Assembly: GCA_902493345.1 (NCBI GenBank)
Contig: CABUPM010000017.1
Location: 1 to 27,836, forward strand
From: an uncultured Eubacteriales bacterium
GTDB lineage: Bacteria > Bacillota > Clostridia > Lachnospirales > Bianqueaceae
Length of the DNA stretch: 27,836 nt
Reading direction: 5' to 3'
The notes below the pieces were generated by a model, which searched no databases, was not told where the DNA came from, and worked only from the letters and a program-made list of their open reading frames with translations. Made by a program: the position numbers and the translations under genes. Each line of letters opens with the position of its first letter. Within the stretch, counting starts at the first letter, position 1. This document shows positions 14,039-22,628 of this stretch, piece by piece.

Positions 14039-16755
14039 GACCGTTACAGTTGAAGCTGGAAGGATTTGGTCCTTTCGGCGGGACGGAACAAGTGGATTTT
14101 TCTGCCCTATCCGGTGTTTTTTTAATTACAGGAGATACCGGAGCAGGCAAGACAACCATCTTTGACGGGATCTGCTACGCCCTCTTCGGGGAGACAAGCG
14201 GCAGCGCGAGACAGGTGGACTCTCTGCGGAGTCAGTATGCGGGAGCGGAGCAGCCGACACAGGTGACACTGCGTTTTCTGCAGCATGAGAAAATCTATGA
14301 GATTCGGCGCAGTCCGCGCTATGAACGGCCGCGCAAGTCGGGCAAGGGAATGACGGAGGAGCTTCCCAAGGTGGCCCTCACCCTGCCGGACGGAACAGTT
14401 CTGACGGGGAAGGAAGCGGTTGGACGCAAGGTAGAGGAGCTTCTGGGCCTCAACTATAAGCAGTTTAAGCAGGTTGCGATGCTGGCGCAGGGAGAGTTCC
14501 TGCAGCTCCTTCTGGCAGGATCGGATCAAAGGGGCGCGATATTCCGTAAGGTTTTTCATACAGAAGATTGTCAGAGGCTGCAGGCGGCGCTGAAGGAGCT
14601 GGTCGCGGAATCGAGAGCCCGTCTGGAGAGAATCCGGACAAGGTTGGATGCGTATCTGCAGACGGTCAAAATCTATCAGGAAGACAGCGACGCGCAGAAG
14701 CTGCGGGATCTGCTGACGCAGAAGGATCTGTACGGGCTTCCGGACTTTTTGCCGGGGCTGCAGAACTGGATCCGGTTGGCTGAAGAACGAAGAGAGCAGT
14801 TAGAGACCCTGGACAGAAAGGCGCAGGAGGAGATAGAATCCTGCCGGATACTTAAAACCCGTTGGGATCATGTGCAGGATCTGGAAGCACAGTGCTTGGC
14901 CACCGCACGGACCATTGAGCTGCAGGAAAAAGAAAAGGAACGGGCGCAGAAGATTCTGGAGACGGCCGACGCGCAGGAAGAGAGCATCCAGAATTGTACG
15001 CAGCAGCTGCAGATCCTGTCCGATCAGTTAAAAGCGCGTGAAGAAGCGGATGCGCTCCAGGCCCGATGCGAAAGCATCGGGCAAAAGCAGAGCGCTGCCC
15101 GGAAGCAGTATCATACGCTGTCTGAACGCATGAAGGCGCGTGCGCAAGAGGCGGATCAGCTGCAGAAACGTCTGTTGGAGCTGCGTGAGGTTCCGGAACA
15201 ATATGCGGCGGCGACAGCAGAGGTCAAGGAGTGCCGCAGAGCGCAGCAGCTGTGGGAGGAGTGCGCAAGGCTGACAGAAGAGCTATCCCTCCAGCAAAAA
15301 AGATACCTGAAAGCGGAAGAAGCCTTTCACAGGGCAAGAGAGGCATCGGACGCCGCGGAGAGCCAGTGGCTGCGTTCTCAGGCCGGGATTATGGCGGCGA
15401 GCTTAACCGACGGAGAACCCTGTCCAGTCTGCGGTTCCAGAGAGCATCCGGCTAAGGCACACTTTACGGACGGAGAACCGCTGGATGAAGGAAAGCGTAA
15501 GGAGCTTCGGGAGAAAATGGAACGATGCCGCGAAAAATGCGTTGAAGAGAGCAATGAAGCGGCAAGTCTCCAGAGTCGGAAGCAGCTGCAGCAAAAGAAT
15601 TTGGAGCAATTGGATATCGACACGGAGCAGATACCATCCCGCCTTGCGCAGGCACAGGCGAGGCTGGCGGAGCTCGAACGGCAGACTATGGAAAAGAAAG
15701 GCTTGGAGGAGCGAGAGCTTCGTTACCACAAGGAGCAGGAGGCGTGGCAGGCAGAAGAAGCTGAGCTTCGCTCATCCTGCGAAAGCTACGCGGTGGAGCT
15801 GGCCTCCTGTATGGGAGCTAAGGAGCATCTGGAGGAGCGCTGCCAGGGCGTTTTGAAGCCGGAATTGGAGAAAAGGATACGGGAAAAAGAAAATGAGCGC
15901 AAGAGACTCAGCGAGAATCTGCGTCAGGCCCGGGAGGATTACGAGAGACTGAATAGTGCCCTACAGCAGGCCAGAGGAAGGTATACCAGTCTGTCGGAGA
16001 CGGTGGAAAAGGAAAAAGAGACGCTGCGGGATCAGGAGTCTCCGGACGGCCTGGCGGATAAGATCGCAGAGATGGAACAACGCCGGCGAGAATATAAAAC
16101 AGAACTCAGCCTGCGCCTGGGGCAGCTGCAGGCCAATCAGGAGGCATATGCGCATCTGTCACAGGGCTGGAAAGAATACGGGCAGGACGGGGAAGAATAT
16201 CAGAAGAGGCTGCAGCTGTCTCAGACAGCCTCGGGAGAATTGGCCGGCCGCCCTAAGCTCGCCTTTGAACAGTATATACAGGCGTTTTATTTTGAACATG
16301 TGCTGGACGCGGCCAACCAGAGGCTGACGGTACTCAGCCGCGGTCAATACGCCCTGATGCGCAGGACACAGGCAGGTAACCTTCGAAGCGCGGATGGCCT
16401 GGAGATCGAAGTGCTGGACCATTACACAGGGAAAAAACGACCGGTTTCTTCTTTGTCCGGCGGAGAGTCCTTTCAGGCCGCCATGTCATTGGCGCTTGGG
16501 CTCTCTGATGTAGTTCAGCGCTTTGCGGGCGGAATTGAGGTGGACGCCGTATTTATTGACGAAGGCTTTGGCTCGCTGGATCAGGAGGCATTGAACAAGG
16601 CGCTGGAGACGCTGTCATCCCTCTCGGAAGGAGATCGGCTGGTCGGAGTGATTTCGCATGTAGAAGCGCTCAAAGAGAGAATACCGCAGCAGCTTGTAGT
16701 GCGAAAGGGGCTGCAGGGAAGCCGGATCCTGCAAGGCAGCCCGATTGGGACTTGA
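14035..16755 (+). CDS. sbcC: SbcCD nuclease, ATPase subunit C (Rad50-type SMC protein)
   Basis: This 906-residue SMC-like ATPase clamps DNA for the SbcD nuclease. The Walker A GDTGAGKTT lies at 33-41 (Lys39). Two long charged coiled-coil arms, about residues 170-450 and 480-730, flank the zinc-hook CPVC (Cys463, Cys466). The C-terminal lobe has the ABC signature LSGGE (807-811) and Walker B FIDEGFGSLD (Asp842, Glu843). The ATG at 14035 is chosen because of GGAGGGAAAAGC just upstream and the ATGA overlap with sbcD; an upstream start at 13963 would overlap the sbcD frame by 76 bases. The stop codon is itself part of the -35 region of the next promoter. Confidence 0.96.
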   Translation: MRPLQLKLEGFGPFGGTEQVDFSALSGVFLITGDTGAGKTTIFDGICYALFGETSGSARQVDSLRSQYAGAEQPTQVTLRFLQHEKIYEIRRSPRYERPRKSGKGMTEELPKVALTLPDGTVLTGKEAVGRKVEELLGLNYKQFKQVAMLAQGEFLQLLLAGSDQRGAIFRKVFHTEDCQRLQAALKELVAESRARLERIRTRLDAYLQTVKIYQEDSDAQKLRDLLTQKDLYGLPDFLPGLQNWIRLAEERREQLETLDRKAQEEIESCRILKTRWDHVQDLEAQCLATARTIELQEKEKERAQKILETADAQEESIQNCTQQLQILSDQLKAREEADALQARCESIGQKQSAARKQYHTLSERMKARAQEADQLQKRLLELREVPEQYAAATAEVKECRRAQQLWEECARLTEELSLQQKRYLKAEEAFHRAREASDAAESQWLRSQAGIMAASLTDGEPCPVCGSREHPAKAHFTDGEPLDEGKRKELREKMERCREKCVEESNEAASLQSRKQLQQKNLEQLDIDTEQIPSRLAQAQARLAELERQTMEKKGLEERELRYHKEQEAWQAEEAELRSSCESYAVELASCMGAKEHLEERCQGVLKPELEKRIREKENERKRLSENLRQAREDYERLNSALQQARGRYTSLSETVEKEKETLRDQESPDGLADKIAEMEQRRREYKTELSLRLGQLQANQEAYAHLSQGWKEYGQDGEEYQKRLQLSQTASGELAGRPKLAFEQYIQAFYFEHVLDAANQRLTVLSRGQYALMRRTQAGNLRSADGLEIEVLDHYTGKKRPVSSLSGGESFQAAMSLALGLSDVVQRFAGGIEVDAVFIDEGFGSLDQEALNKALETLSSLSEGDRLVGVISHVEALKERIPQQLVVRKGLQGSRILQGSPIGT

Positions 16756-16780
16756 TTTTATCGGCAAGAAATTGTACAAT
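16752..16780 (+). promoter_or_regulatory. Promoter of the MBL-to-rqcH gene cluster, overlapping the sbcC stop
   Basis: TTGATT (16752-16757), a 17-bp spacer and TACAAT (16775-16780) form a good SigA promoter. The -35 hexamer contains the sbcC stop codon. Transcription would start at about 16787, leaving a 25-base leader with a strong AAGGAGGGGAGAAGG site. No terminator separates sbcC from this gene, so readthrough is also possible. Confidence 0.65.
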
Positions 16781-16811
16781 AAAGGTATCCGAGAATAAGG
16801 AGGGGAGAAGG

Positions 16812-17414
16812 ATGCATCAGGCCAGACTCTTATATCAGGGACATGGCAGCTATCGGATTACGACAGGAGAGGGAAGGGTGATCTACGTGGATCCTTATGC
16901 AGGCGAAGGATATGATCTGCCTGCGGATCTGGTTCTTGTAACGCACGAGCACTATGATCACAACGCGGTGGACAAGGTGGAGCTCAAGGAGGACGGAAGG
17001 ATCCTGCGGGCGGCAGATACCTTGAAGGACGGGATTTACCGGCGAGTGGATCTGGGATGGATTCAGGTACAGGCAGTAGAAGCCTACAATCAGAATCACC
17101 CGAAGGAAAGCTGTGTCGGATATATCCTGGAATGGGACGGAATTCGTCTGTATGCTTCCGGCGATACGTCTGAGACAGAGGAGATGTCCCGGCTGCCTCG
17201 GCTGGATTATGCGCTGCTGCCGATTGACGGAGTCTATAATATGGATGCGGCAGAGGCGGTACGCTGCGCTGCCAAGATGGACGCGCGGTATGTGATTCCG
17301 ATCCATGTCAAACCGGGCGCACTCTATGACCGCGCTATGGCGGAAAAGTTCAACGCTCCGAATCGGCTTATGGTCGAACCGGGAGAAACGATTCAATTAA
17401 AAGGAGAACAGTGA
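16812..17414 (+). CDS. MBL-fold metal-dependent hydrolase (UlaG/YtkL-like)
   Basis: The 200-residue protein is a small metallo-beta-lactamase-fold hydrolase. It carries THEHYDH with His45, His47, Asp49 and His50 as zinc ligands, a YVDPYAG segment just before it, an ASGDTS motif for the bridging aspartate, and IPIHVKP near the C-terminus. This pattern fits the UlaG-like/L-ascorbate-6-phosphate-lactonase-type branch, whose members have diverse or unknown substrates. The ATG at 16812 is preceded by a strong AGGAGGGGAGAAGG site. Its stop overlaps the ATG of the lipoprotein gene by one base (TGATG), so they are translationally coupled. The substrate is unknown. Confidence 0.88.
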   Translation: MHQARLLYQGHGSYRITTGEGRVIYVDPYAGEGYDLPADLVLVTHEHYDHNAVDKVELKEDGRILRAADTLKDGIYRRVDLGWIQVQAVEAYNQNHPKESCVGYILEWDGIRLYASGDTSETEEMSRLPRLDYALLPIDGVYNMDAAEAVRCAAKMDARYVIPIHVKPGALYDRAMAEKFNAPNRLMVEPGETIQLKGEQ

Positions 17415-17932
17415 TGAAAAAGATTATTTTGGTTTTATGTGTATTATTAATGGCGGTATCCGGCTGCAGCAGCACGAAGGATAATTCCGGCAGACTGACA
17501 GAGATCTATAACAAGGTTAAGGAAGCGTACGGAGAGAATTATCTGCCCAGTATGACATTCGAGAAGGAGTACCTGACAGAGGTTATGGGAGTGCCGGGAG
17601 ACGACATCAAGGAGTTTATCGCGGAAGGCCCGATGATATCCGCTCATGTGGATATGTTTGTCGGAATCGAGGCCGTAGACGGCAAGGCACAGGAGGTCGA
17701 GAGCGCTCTGCAGACGTATCTGGAGGGTCAGCAGCAGAACATGATGATGTATCCGATGAACGTGCCCAAGATGGCGGCGGCCAAGGTGGTCCGGGTGGAC
17801 AATTATGTATTCTATCTGTGCCTGGGAGGCTTCGCGGACGATGAGACTTTGGATGATACGGCGCAGCAGACCTATTACGAGCAGCAGAATGAGATCGCAG
17901 AAAAGATTATAAAAGATATCTTAGGAAAATAA
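17414..17932 (+). CDS. Small lipoprotein, DUF4358-like
   Basis: The 172-residue protein starts with a lipoprotein signal: KK, a hydrophobic core, then VSGC with Cys18 as the lipid-modified residue. It should be anchored on the outer face of the membrane. The mature part resembles DUF4358 lipoproteins of Clostridia (GPMISAHVDMFVGIEAVDGK, the VRVDNYVFYLCLGG segment, an amphipathic C-terminal helix). I make that family assignment from memory with moderate confidence, and its function is unknown. The ATG at 17414 is preferred over the adjacent GTG at 17411 because AAGGAGA lies at a good distance and the ATG gives the TGATG coupling with the preceding gene. Confidence 0.8.
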   Translation: MKKIILVLCVLLMAVSGCSSTKDNSGRLTEIYNKVKEAYGENYLPSMTFEKEYLTEVMGVPGDDIKEFIAEGPMISAHVDMFVGIEAVDGKAQEVESALQTYLEGQQQNMMMYPMNVPKMAAAKVVRVDNYVFYLCLGGFADDETLDDTAQQTYYEQQNEIAEKIIKDILGK

Positions 17933-17956
17933 AGAGAAAAATATGGGGGTTAAAAA

Positions 17957-20050
17957 ATGGAAGGATTGCATTACTCGGACAGAGCGCTGCGGACCCACAC
18001 TGGAAAGCTCCTATTCGGTCCGGTAGGACGGAGAATGGGAGTGGACTATCTGGACCGCCGTCCCGGCTTTTGCGGCAGAATCGATCTGATTCACAAGACC
18101 AATCTGACACAGCTGTTTGAAGTGTGCTGTGATAAGGACGCGGATTGGGAACTGGCATCCAGCGACTGGTATCCGGATCGGTTGACCATGGAATATGAGA
18201 CAGAGGATTTTGTCTTTTCAGAAGTCAAGCGTGCGTTGATGCAGGATTTGGCCTTCTGTGTGCAGACCTGGACCAATCGTTCCGATACGCCGATGAAGCT
18301 TACGTTTCAGGTGCGTCCGGAGGGGACGGAGATTGACGGCGGGTTCTTTTGTACGCCGGAGCTGAGCTACGGCTATAAAGTGGGCGGTGTTTCGGCATGG
18401 AATTATCCGCAGACAGAGCGTATGGTTCAGCCGGGAGAGACTGTTGAGGTGATGGCGGCTTGCCAGTTGGGCAATCTGTCGTCAGAGACCTGGCAGGAGC
18501 TGGAGGAAAAGCTTGCGGAGTTCTGGCAGGAGTGTCCGGACAGCGCGGCAGCCAACCGCAAGGCAGATGCCGAATGGCAGAGCTTTATGGAAGGTGTGCC
18601 GACTTTTGCCAGCTCGCACCCGATGCTGGATATGACCTGGAAGTATCGGTGGTTCATCAACAAACACTGCACCTGCTATCCGGAATACGGGAATCTGCAG
18701 CACGCGGTCATGTTTGAAGGACGGTCACACCGAATGGATAAAACTCCGTTTGTCAGCAAAGGGTGGGAGTTCACCAAGCTGATCCCGCTTTCGACGCCCC
18801 TGCATGTGACGGATTACCGCTGGCATCATGATCATGAAACCGCGCATGAGTTCCTGCGGACATTCTTTGACAGTGCCGATGAGAATGGAATCCCGCGCTG
18901 CACGCTGACCAATGACCATACCTCCTCTTATGCCAACTACGGGCTGTGGGCAGCCTATCAGCTGTATCTGCTGGACGGAGATAAGGAATTCCTGAAGGAG
19001 ATCCTTCCTGCAATGAAGGCCTATATCGAAGGCCATAGAAAAGTGTACGGAGACGATGTCGATGAGCTGCAGATCGAGTACACACATGCCCGCACCGGTA
19101 AGGAATATCAGCCAAGCTACTGGTATTTTCATAATTATCCGATCAATCCCAAGGACAAGACGACCTATACGCCGTTAAAGCGTGTGGACAGAAGTGTATA
19201 CCATTATCTGAACACCAAGGGACTCGCTGCGGTTTGTAGGATTCTGGGCGACGCGGATGCGGAGCGTTATGAAGCGCTGGCGGAGAAGATCGCAGAAGAT
19301 ATCAATACCAAGATGTGGGACCCGCAGACACATTTTTACTATGATCTGCATTATCAGACCGATGAAAAGGCGATGGTCAAGAATATCGTAGGCTTTTATC
19401 CGTATTGGGCGCAGATCGCGTCGGAGGATAAGCTGCCGGGTCTGGAGTACCTGATGGATCCGGATCAGTTTAATACGGGCAATGCGTTTCCTTCTGTCTC
19501 TAAGGAGAACCCGGTCTACTCTCCGGATGGAGGCTGGCAGGGCAACTTTATCAAGGGGCGCAACGGCTGTGTATGGTGCGGCCCTTCCTGGCCGTATACG
19601 ACCGCGATCGCGCTGTCCGCACTGGGCGAGGAGAGCAAGAAGCATGAGCATCGGTATGACCATGCCTTCTGGGAGTTTTTCCGGCAGTATACCAACCAGC
19701 ATTTCCGAGACGGAGATATCCGCCGCCCCTATCTGGTAGAGCATTACAATCCGGAGAGCGGAGAGCGGCTGAGCGATGAAGTGGATTATAACCATTCGTA
19801 TTGGATTGATCTCATTGTCAGCTTTGTCGCGGGGGTAGAGGTGCAGGAGGACCGGATTATCATCGATCCGCTGCGTTTGGGGCTAAAATGGTTCGCCCTT
19901 ACGGGTCTGGATATCCGGGGCCATCGTTATGATATCTCATGGTCCGAGGGACGCAGCCGGGGCGAGGTTCCGGCCGGAATGCGGATATGCCGGGACGGAG
20001 AAGAAATCTATCGAGGAGACAGCCTCGGAAAGGTAGAAGTGATAGGATGA
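17957..20050 (+). CDS. GH63/MGH1-like six-hairpin glycoside hydrolase, cytoplasmic
   Basis: The 697-residue protein has an N-terminal beta domain (about 1-210) and an (alpha/alpha)6 barrel (about 220-640), like the GH63/mannosylglycerate-hydrolase-like clan. Visible barrel motifs are KRVDRSVYHYL (from 408), WDPQTHFYYDL, IVGFYPYWAQIAS, GCVWCGPSWPYTTAIA (539-552 region) and RRPYLVEHYNPESGE, where Glu595 is a candidate catalytic base. The usual ESGxDxSPR acid motif of this group is not evident. There is no signal peptide, so the substrate is an imported or intracellular oligosaccharide or glycoside, not identifiable here. The start at 17957 has GGGGGT ten bases upstream. Its stop overlaps the next start by four bases (ATGA). 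Confidence 0.82.
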   Translation: MEGLHYSDRALRTHTGKLLFGPVGRRMGVDYLDRRPGFCGRIDLIHKTNLTQLFEVCCDKDADWELASSDWYPDRLTMEYETEDFVFSEVKRALMQDLAFCVQTWTNRSDTPMKLTFQVRPEGTEIDGGFFCTPELSYGYKVGGVSAWNYPQTERMVQPGETVEVMAACQLGNLSSETWQELEEKLAEFWQECPDSAAANRKADAEWQSFMEGVPTFASSHPMLDMTWKYRWFINKHCTCYPEYGNLQHAVMFEGRSHRMDKTPFVSKGWEFTKLIPLSTPLHVTDYRWHHDHETAHEFLRTFFDSADENGIPRCTLTNDHTSSYANYGLWAAYQLYLLDGDKEFLKEILPAMKAYIEGHRKVYGDDVDELQIEYTHARTGKEYQPSYWYFHNYPINPKDKTTYTPLKRVDRSVYHYLNTKGLAAVCRILGDADAERYEALAEKIAEDINTKMWDPQTHFYYDLHYQTDEKAMVKNIVGFYPYWAQIASEDKLPGLEYLMDPDQFNTGNAFPSVSKENPVYSPDGGWQGNFIKGRNGCVWCGPSWPYTTAIALSALGEESKKHEHRYDHAFWEFFRQYTNQHFRDGDIRRPYLVEHYNPESGERLSDEVDYNHSYWIDLIVSFVAGVEVQEDRIIIDPLRLGLKWFALTGLDIRGHRYDISWSEGRSRGEVPAGMRICRDGEEIYRGDSLGKVEVIG

Positions 20051-20781
20051 AAAAGCCCTGGATTGGAATCACCTGTTCGCAGAGCGATGCAGGGGACGCT
20101 TTTTTCCTAAGAAAGAATTATGCCGCCAGTGTGCAGAGGGCAGGAGGAATTCCCATCCTCCTGCCTTATGGCATGGAGCGGGAGGAGTACGCGCAGATCG
20201 CGCAGGAGCTGGACGGTTTTCTGTTCTCTGGGGGCATGGATGTCCAGCCCTTTTATTTTGGAGAGGAGACCCTGATGGGATGCGGCGCGGCGACGCCGGA
20301 GCGCGATCAGATGGAGATGCTTCTGTATCAGGAAGTGATGGCTCACAAGAAGCCCATCCTAGGGATCTGCCGCGGAATCCAGTTCATGAATATTGCGCAG
20401 GGGGGAACGATCTGGCAGGATATCCCAAGATATTTTCCAGGCAGACTTCCGTCCGGCGAGGCATTGGCGCATCGGCAGGAGTCGCCGGGGATCATGGCCT
20501 CTCATACGGTTGAGGTGCTGCCGGGAAGTCTCCTGGAGAAGCTCGTCGGTAACGGTCCGATTCGGGTGAATAGTTTCCATCATCAGGCGGTGAAGGATCC
20601 GGCACCGGGGACAGTTGTGACAGGCAGAGCTCCGGATGGAATGATCGAAGCGTTGGAGATGCCGGAGTACGGCTTCTGGTTGGGAGTGCAGTGGCACCCG
20701 GAATATATGTCCCAGCAGGAGGAGACGGCGGCCGGATTATTCCGAGGATTGGTAGAGGCGGCGAAGCAGTATGGCGTTTGA
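20047..20781 (+). CDS. Class I glutamine amidotransferase-like hydrolase, peptidase C26 family (PuuD-like)
   Basis: The 244-residue protein resembles gamma-glutamyl-GABA hydrolase (PuuD), which frees GABA from gamma-glutamyl-GABA in putrescine breakdown, and related enzymes acting on other gamma-glutamyl amides. The triad is visible: Cys108 in GICRGIQ, His217 and Glu219 in VQWHPEY. The LFSGGMDVQP segment near residue 60 supports the C26 family. The ATG at 20047 overlaps the glycosidase stop as ATGA; an earlier start would lie inside that gene. Its end overlaps rqcH by 11 bases. No other putrescine genes are present, so the substrate is uncertain. Confidence 0.9.
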   Translation: MKKPWIGITCSQSDAGDAFFLRKNYAASVQRAGGIPILLPYGMEREEYAQIAQELDGFLFSGGMDVQPFYFGEETLMGCGAATPERDQMEMLLYQEVMAHKKPILGICRGIQFMNIAQGGTIWQDIPRYFPGRLPSGEALAHRQESPGIMASHTVEVLPGSLLEKLVGNGPIRVNSFHHQAVKDPAPGTVVTGRAPDGMIEALEMPEYGFWLGVQWHPEYMSQQEETAAGLFRGLVEAAKQYGV

Positions 20782-22504
20782 TGGAATTACGACTTGTAAA
20801 GTAATAGAGGAACTGCGGCGAACCGTGGAAGGCGGCAAGATCGTTAAGATCTATCAGCCGGAGCCGGACGAGGTTGTACTTGCGGTCCGCAGACCGGGAC
20901 AGGTGTACCGGCTGCTGCTGAGCGCGCATATGGACAGCGCGAGGTTTTATCTGACGGAGCACCGGCCGGAGACACCTCTGGAGCCGCCGATGTTCTGTAT
21001 GCTCTTTCGAAAGCATTTCGGAGGGGGACGGATCACAGCCATTCGGCAGATCGGATTTGACCGGATTCTGGAGATCGAGACGGAAGTCTATAATGAGCTG
21101 GGTGACCTGTGTCATAAGAGAATTCTTCTGGAGATCATGGGACGGCACAGCAATTTGATTCTAGTCGATGAGAACGGCCGGATTATCGACAGTGTCCATC
21201 ATGTGGGACAGGACATGAGCCATTTCCGGATGGTACTGCCGGGGCTACCCTATGAGGCGCCGTCTCACAATCGGCGAGCTAATCCGCTGGAACAGAGGGC
21301 CCCAGAGGAGTTTGAAGCGCTGTGGGCGGAGACAGCAGGACCGGTGTCCAAAGGAATGTATCAGATTTTCAACGGAATCAGTCCGCTGATTGCCGCGGAG
21401 CTCTGCTTCCGGGCGGATGTTCCGGAGAGAGCTTCCTACAGAGAACTCTCGGCGGAGGAACGAATCCGTCTGTATCAGGTCTTTACAGAATTCTTTGAGC
21501 AGGTCCCGGAGACAGAGCCCAAGCCTGTAATTTATATGGACGGGGAGAATATGCGCGAATACTCCATGTTTCCGTGCCGGATGATGGCCGGAGTGGAGGA
21601 GAGGCATTTTGACATGCCGTCCGCGTTATTGGACGTATATTATGTCCGGCAGGATAACCGGAACCGTCTGAAGCAGAAGGCGCAGGATCTGCATAAGCTG
21701 GTTATGACCAATCTGGAACGGGCCCGCAGAAAGTGCGAGCTTCAGTATAAGCAGCTTGAGGACACGCAGGGACGGGAAAAATATCAGCGCATGGGCGATC
21801 TGGTGACTGCCAATATTTACCGGATCTCTTTGGGAGACCGTGTGCTGCAGGCCGAGGATTTTTATGAGGATCCGCCTAAAATGGTGGAGATTCCTCTGAA
21901 AAACAACCTGACCCCGGCGCAGAATGCCCAGCGGTATTACGGGCGGTATAATAAGCTTAAGCGGACGGAGGAAGCGCTCTCGGAACAGATTGTCCAGACA
22001 GAGGAAGAGATCGGATATCTGGAGAGTCTCTTGGGGGCAATGGAGCTTGCGGACTGTGAGAAGGATCTGGAGGATATCCGTCTGGAGCTTCATGAGACCG
22101 GGTATATCCGCAAAAACCGGCAGAAAAAGAAGAATCTTGCGGCCAGCCATCCGCTGGAGGCAGTGACCAGCGAAGGCCTCAAGGTCCTGACCGGCAAAAA
22201 TAATATCCAGAACGATCAGCTGACTTTCCGGATAGCCGGACCGAAGGACCTGTGGTTTCATGTAAAGGATATTCCGGGTTCGCATACGGTTTTGTTCTGC
22301 GCGGACAAGGAATATGGGACGGATTATACGGATCAGAGCATTCTGGAAGCGGCGCAGATCGCGGCTGGGCATTCTAAGGCTTCGGAGGGCAGTACCGTAG
22401 CGGTCGATTACACGCAGAGAAGGTATGTCAAGAAGCCGTCCGGATCCAAACCTGGTTTTGTGATCTATACACATCAGAAAACACTCTATGTAAGCGGTAA
22501 ATAA
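20771..22504 (+). CDS. rqcH: Ribosome quality control factor RqcH (NFACT/Rqc2 family)
   Basis: The 577-residue protein matches bacterial RqcH, which binds obstructed 50S subunits and directs untemplated alanine tailing of stalled peptides for degradation. The N-terminal NFACT-N domain (MAFDGITTCKVIEEL, residues 1-200) has Asp97-Arg98, the residue pair reported as essential for tailing in B. subtilis RqcH, and MGRHSNLIL at 124-132. A middle helical and coiled-coil part (about 300-440) precedes the NFACT-R domain (WFHVKDIPGSHTVL). It was earlier annotated as fibronectin-binding protein. The ATG at 20771 overlaps the preceding gene by 11 bases, so expression depends on the upstream operon. No separate promoter is apparent. 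Confidence 0.94.
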   Translation: MAFDGITTCKVIEELRRTVEGGKIVKIYQPEPDEVVLAVRRPGQVYRLLLSAHMDSARFYLTEHRPETPLEPPMFCMLFRKHFGGGRITAIRQIGFDRILEIETEVYNELGDLCHKRILLEIMGRHSNLILVDENGRIIDSVHHVGQDMSHFRMVLPGLPYEAPSHNRRANPLEQRAPEEFEALWAETAGPVSKGMYQIFNGISPLIAAELCFRADVPERASYRELSAEERIRLYQVFTEFFEQVPETEPKPVIYMDGENMREYSMFPCRMMAGVEERHFDMPSALLDVYYVRQDNRNRLKQKAQDLHKLVMTNLERARRKCELQYKQLEDTQGREKYQRMGDLVTANIYRISLGDRVLQAEDFYEDPPKMVEIPLKNNLTPAQNAQRYYGRYNKLKRTEEALSEQIVQTEEEIGYLESLLGAMELADCEKDLEDIRLELHETGYIRKNRQKKKNLAASHPLEAVTSEGLKVLTGKNNIQNDQLTFRIAGPKDLWFHVKDIPGSHTVLFCADKEYGTDYTDQSILEAAQIAAGHSKASEGSTVAVDYTQRRYVKKPSGSKPGFVIYTHQKTLYVSGK

Positions 22505-22550
22505 ATACTGTTTCCGGAACTTGCGAAGAATGTTATTTTTTAGGAATGTA

Positions 22551-22579
22551 TTGTCATTTTTATAAAAGAATGGTATAAT
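22551..22579 (+). promoter_or_regulatory. Promoter of eno
   Basis: TTGTCA (22551-22556), a 17-bp spacer and a perfect TATAAT (22574-22579). Transcription would begin at about 22586, after the in-frame ATG at 22584, so that ATG cannot be the start and the one at 22629 is used. Confidence 0.8.
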
Positions 22580-22628
22580 ACTGATGGTTTGGCTTGTCCT
22601 AACTAATAGTGGAAAGGAAGGGATTCTA

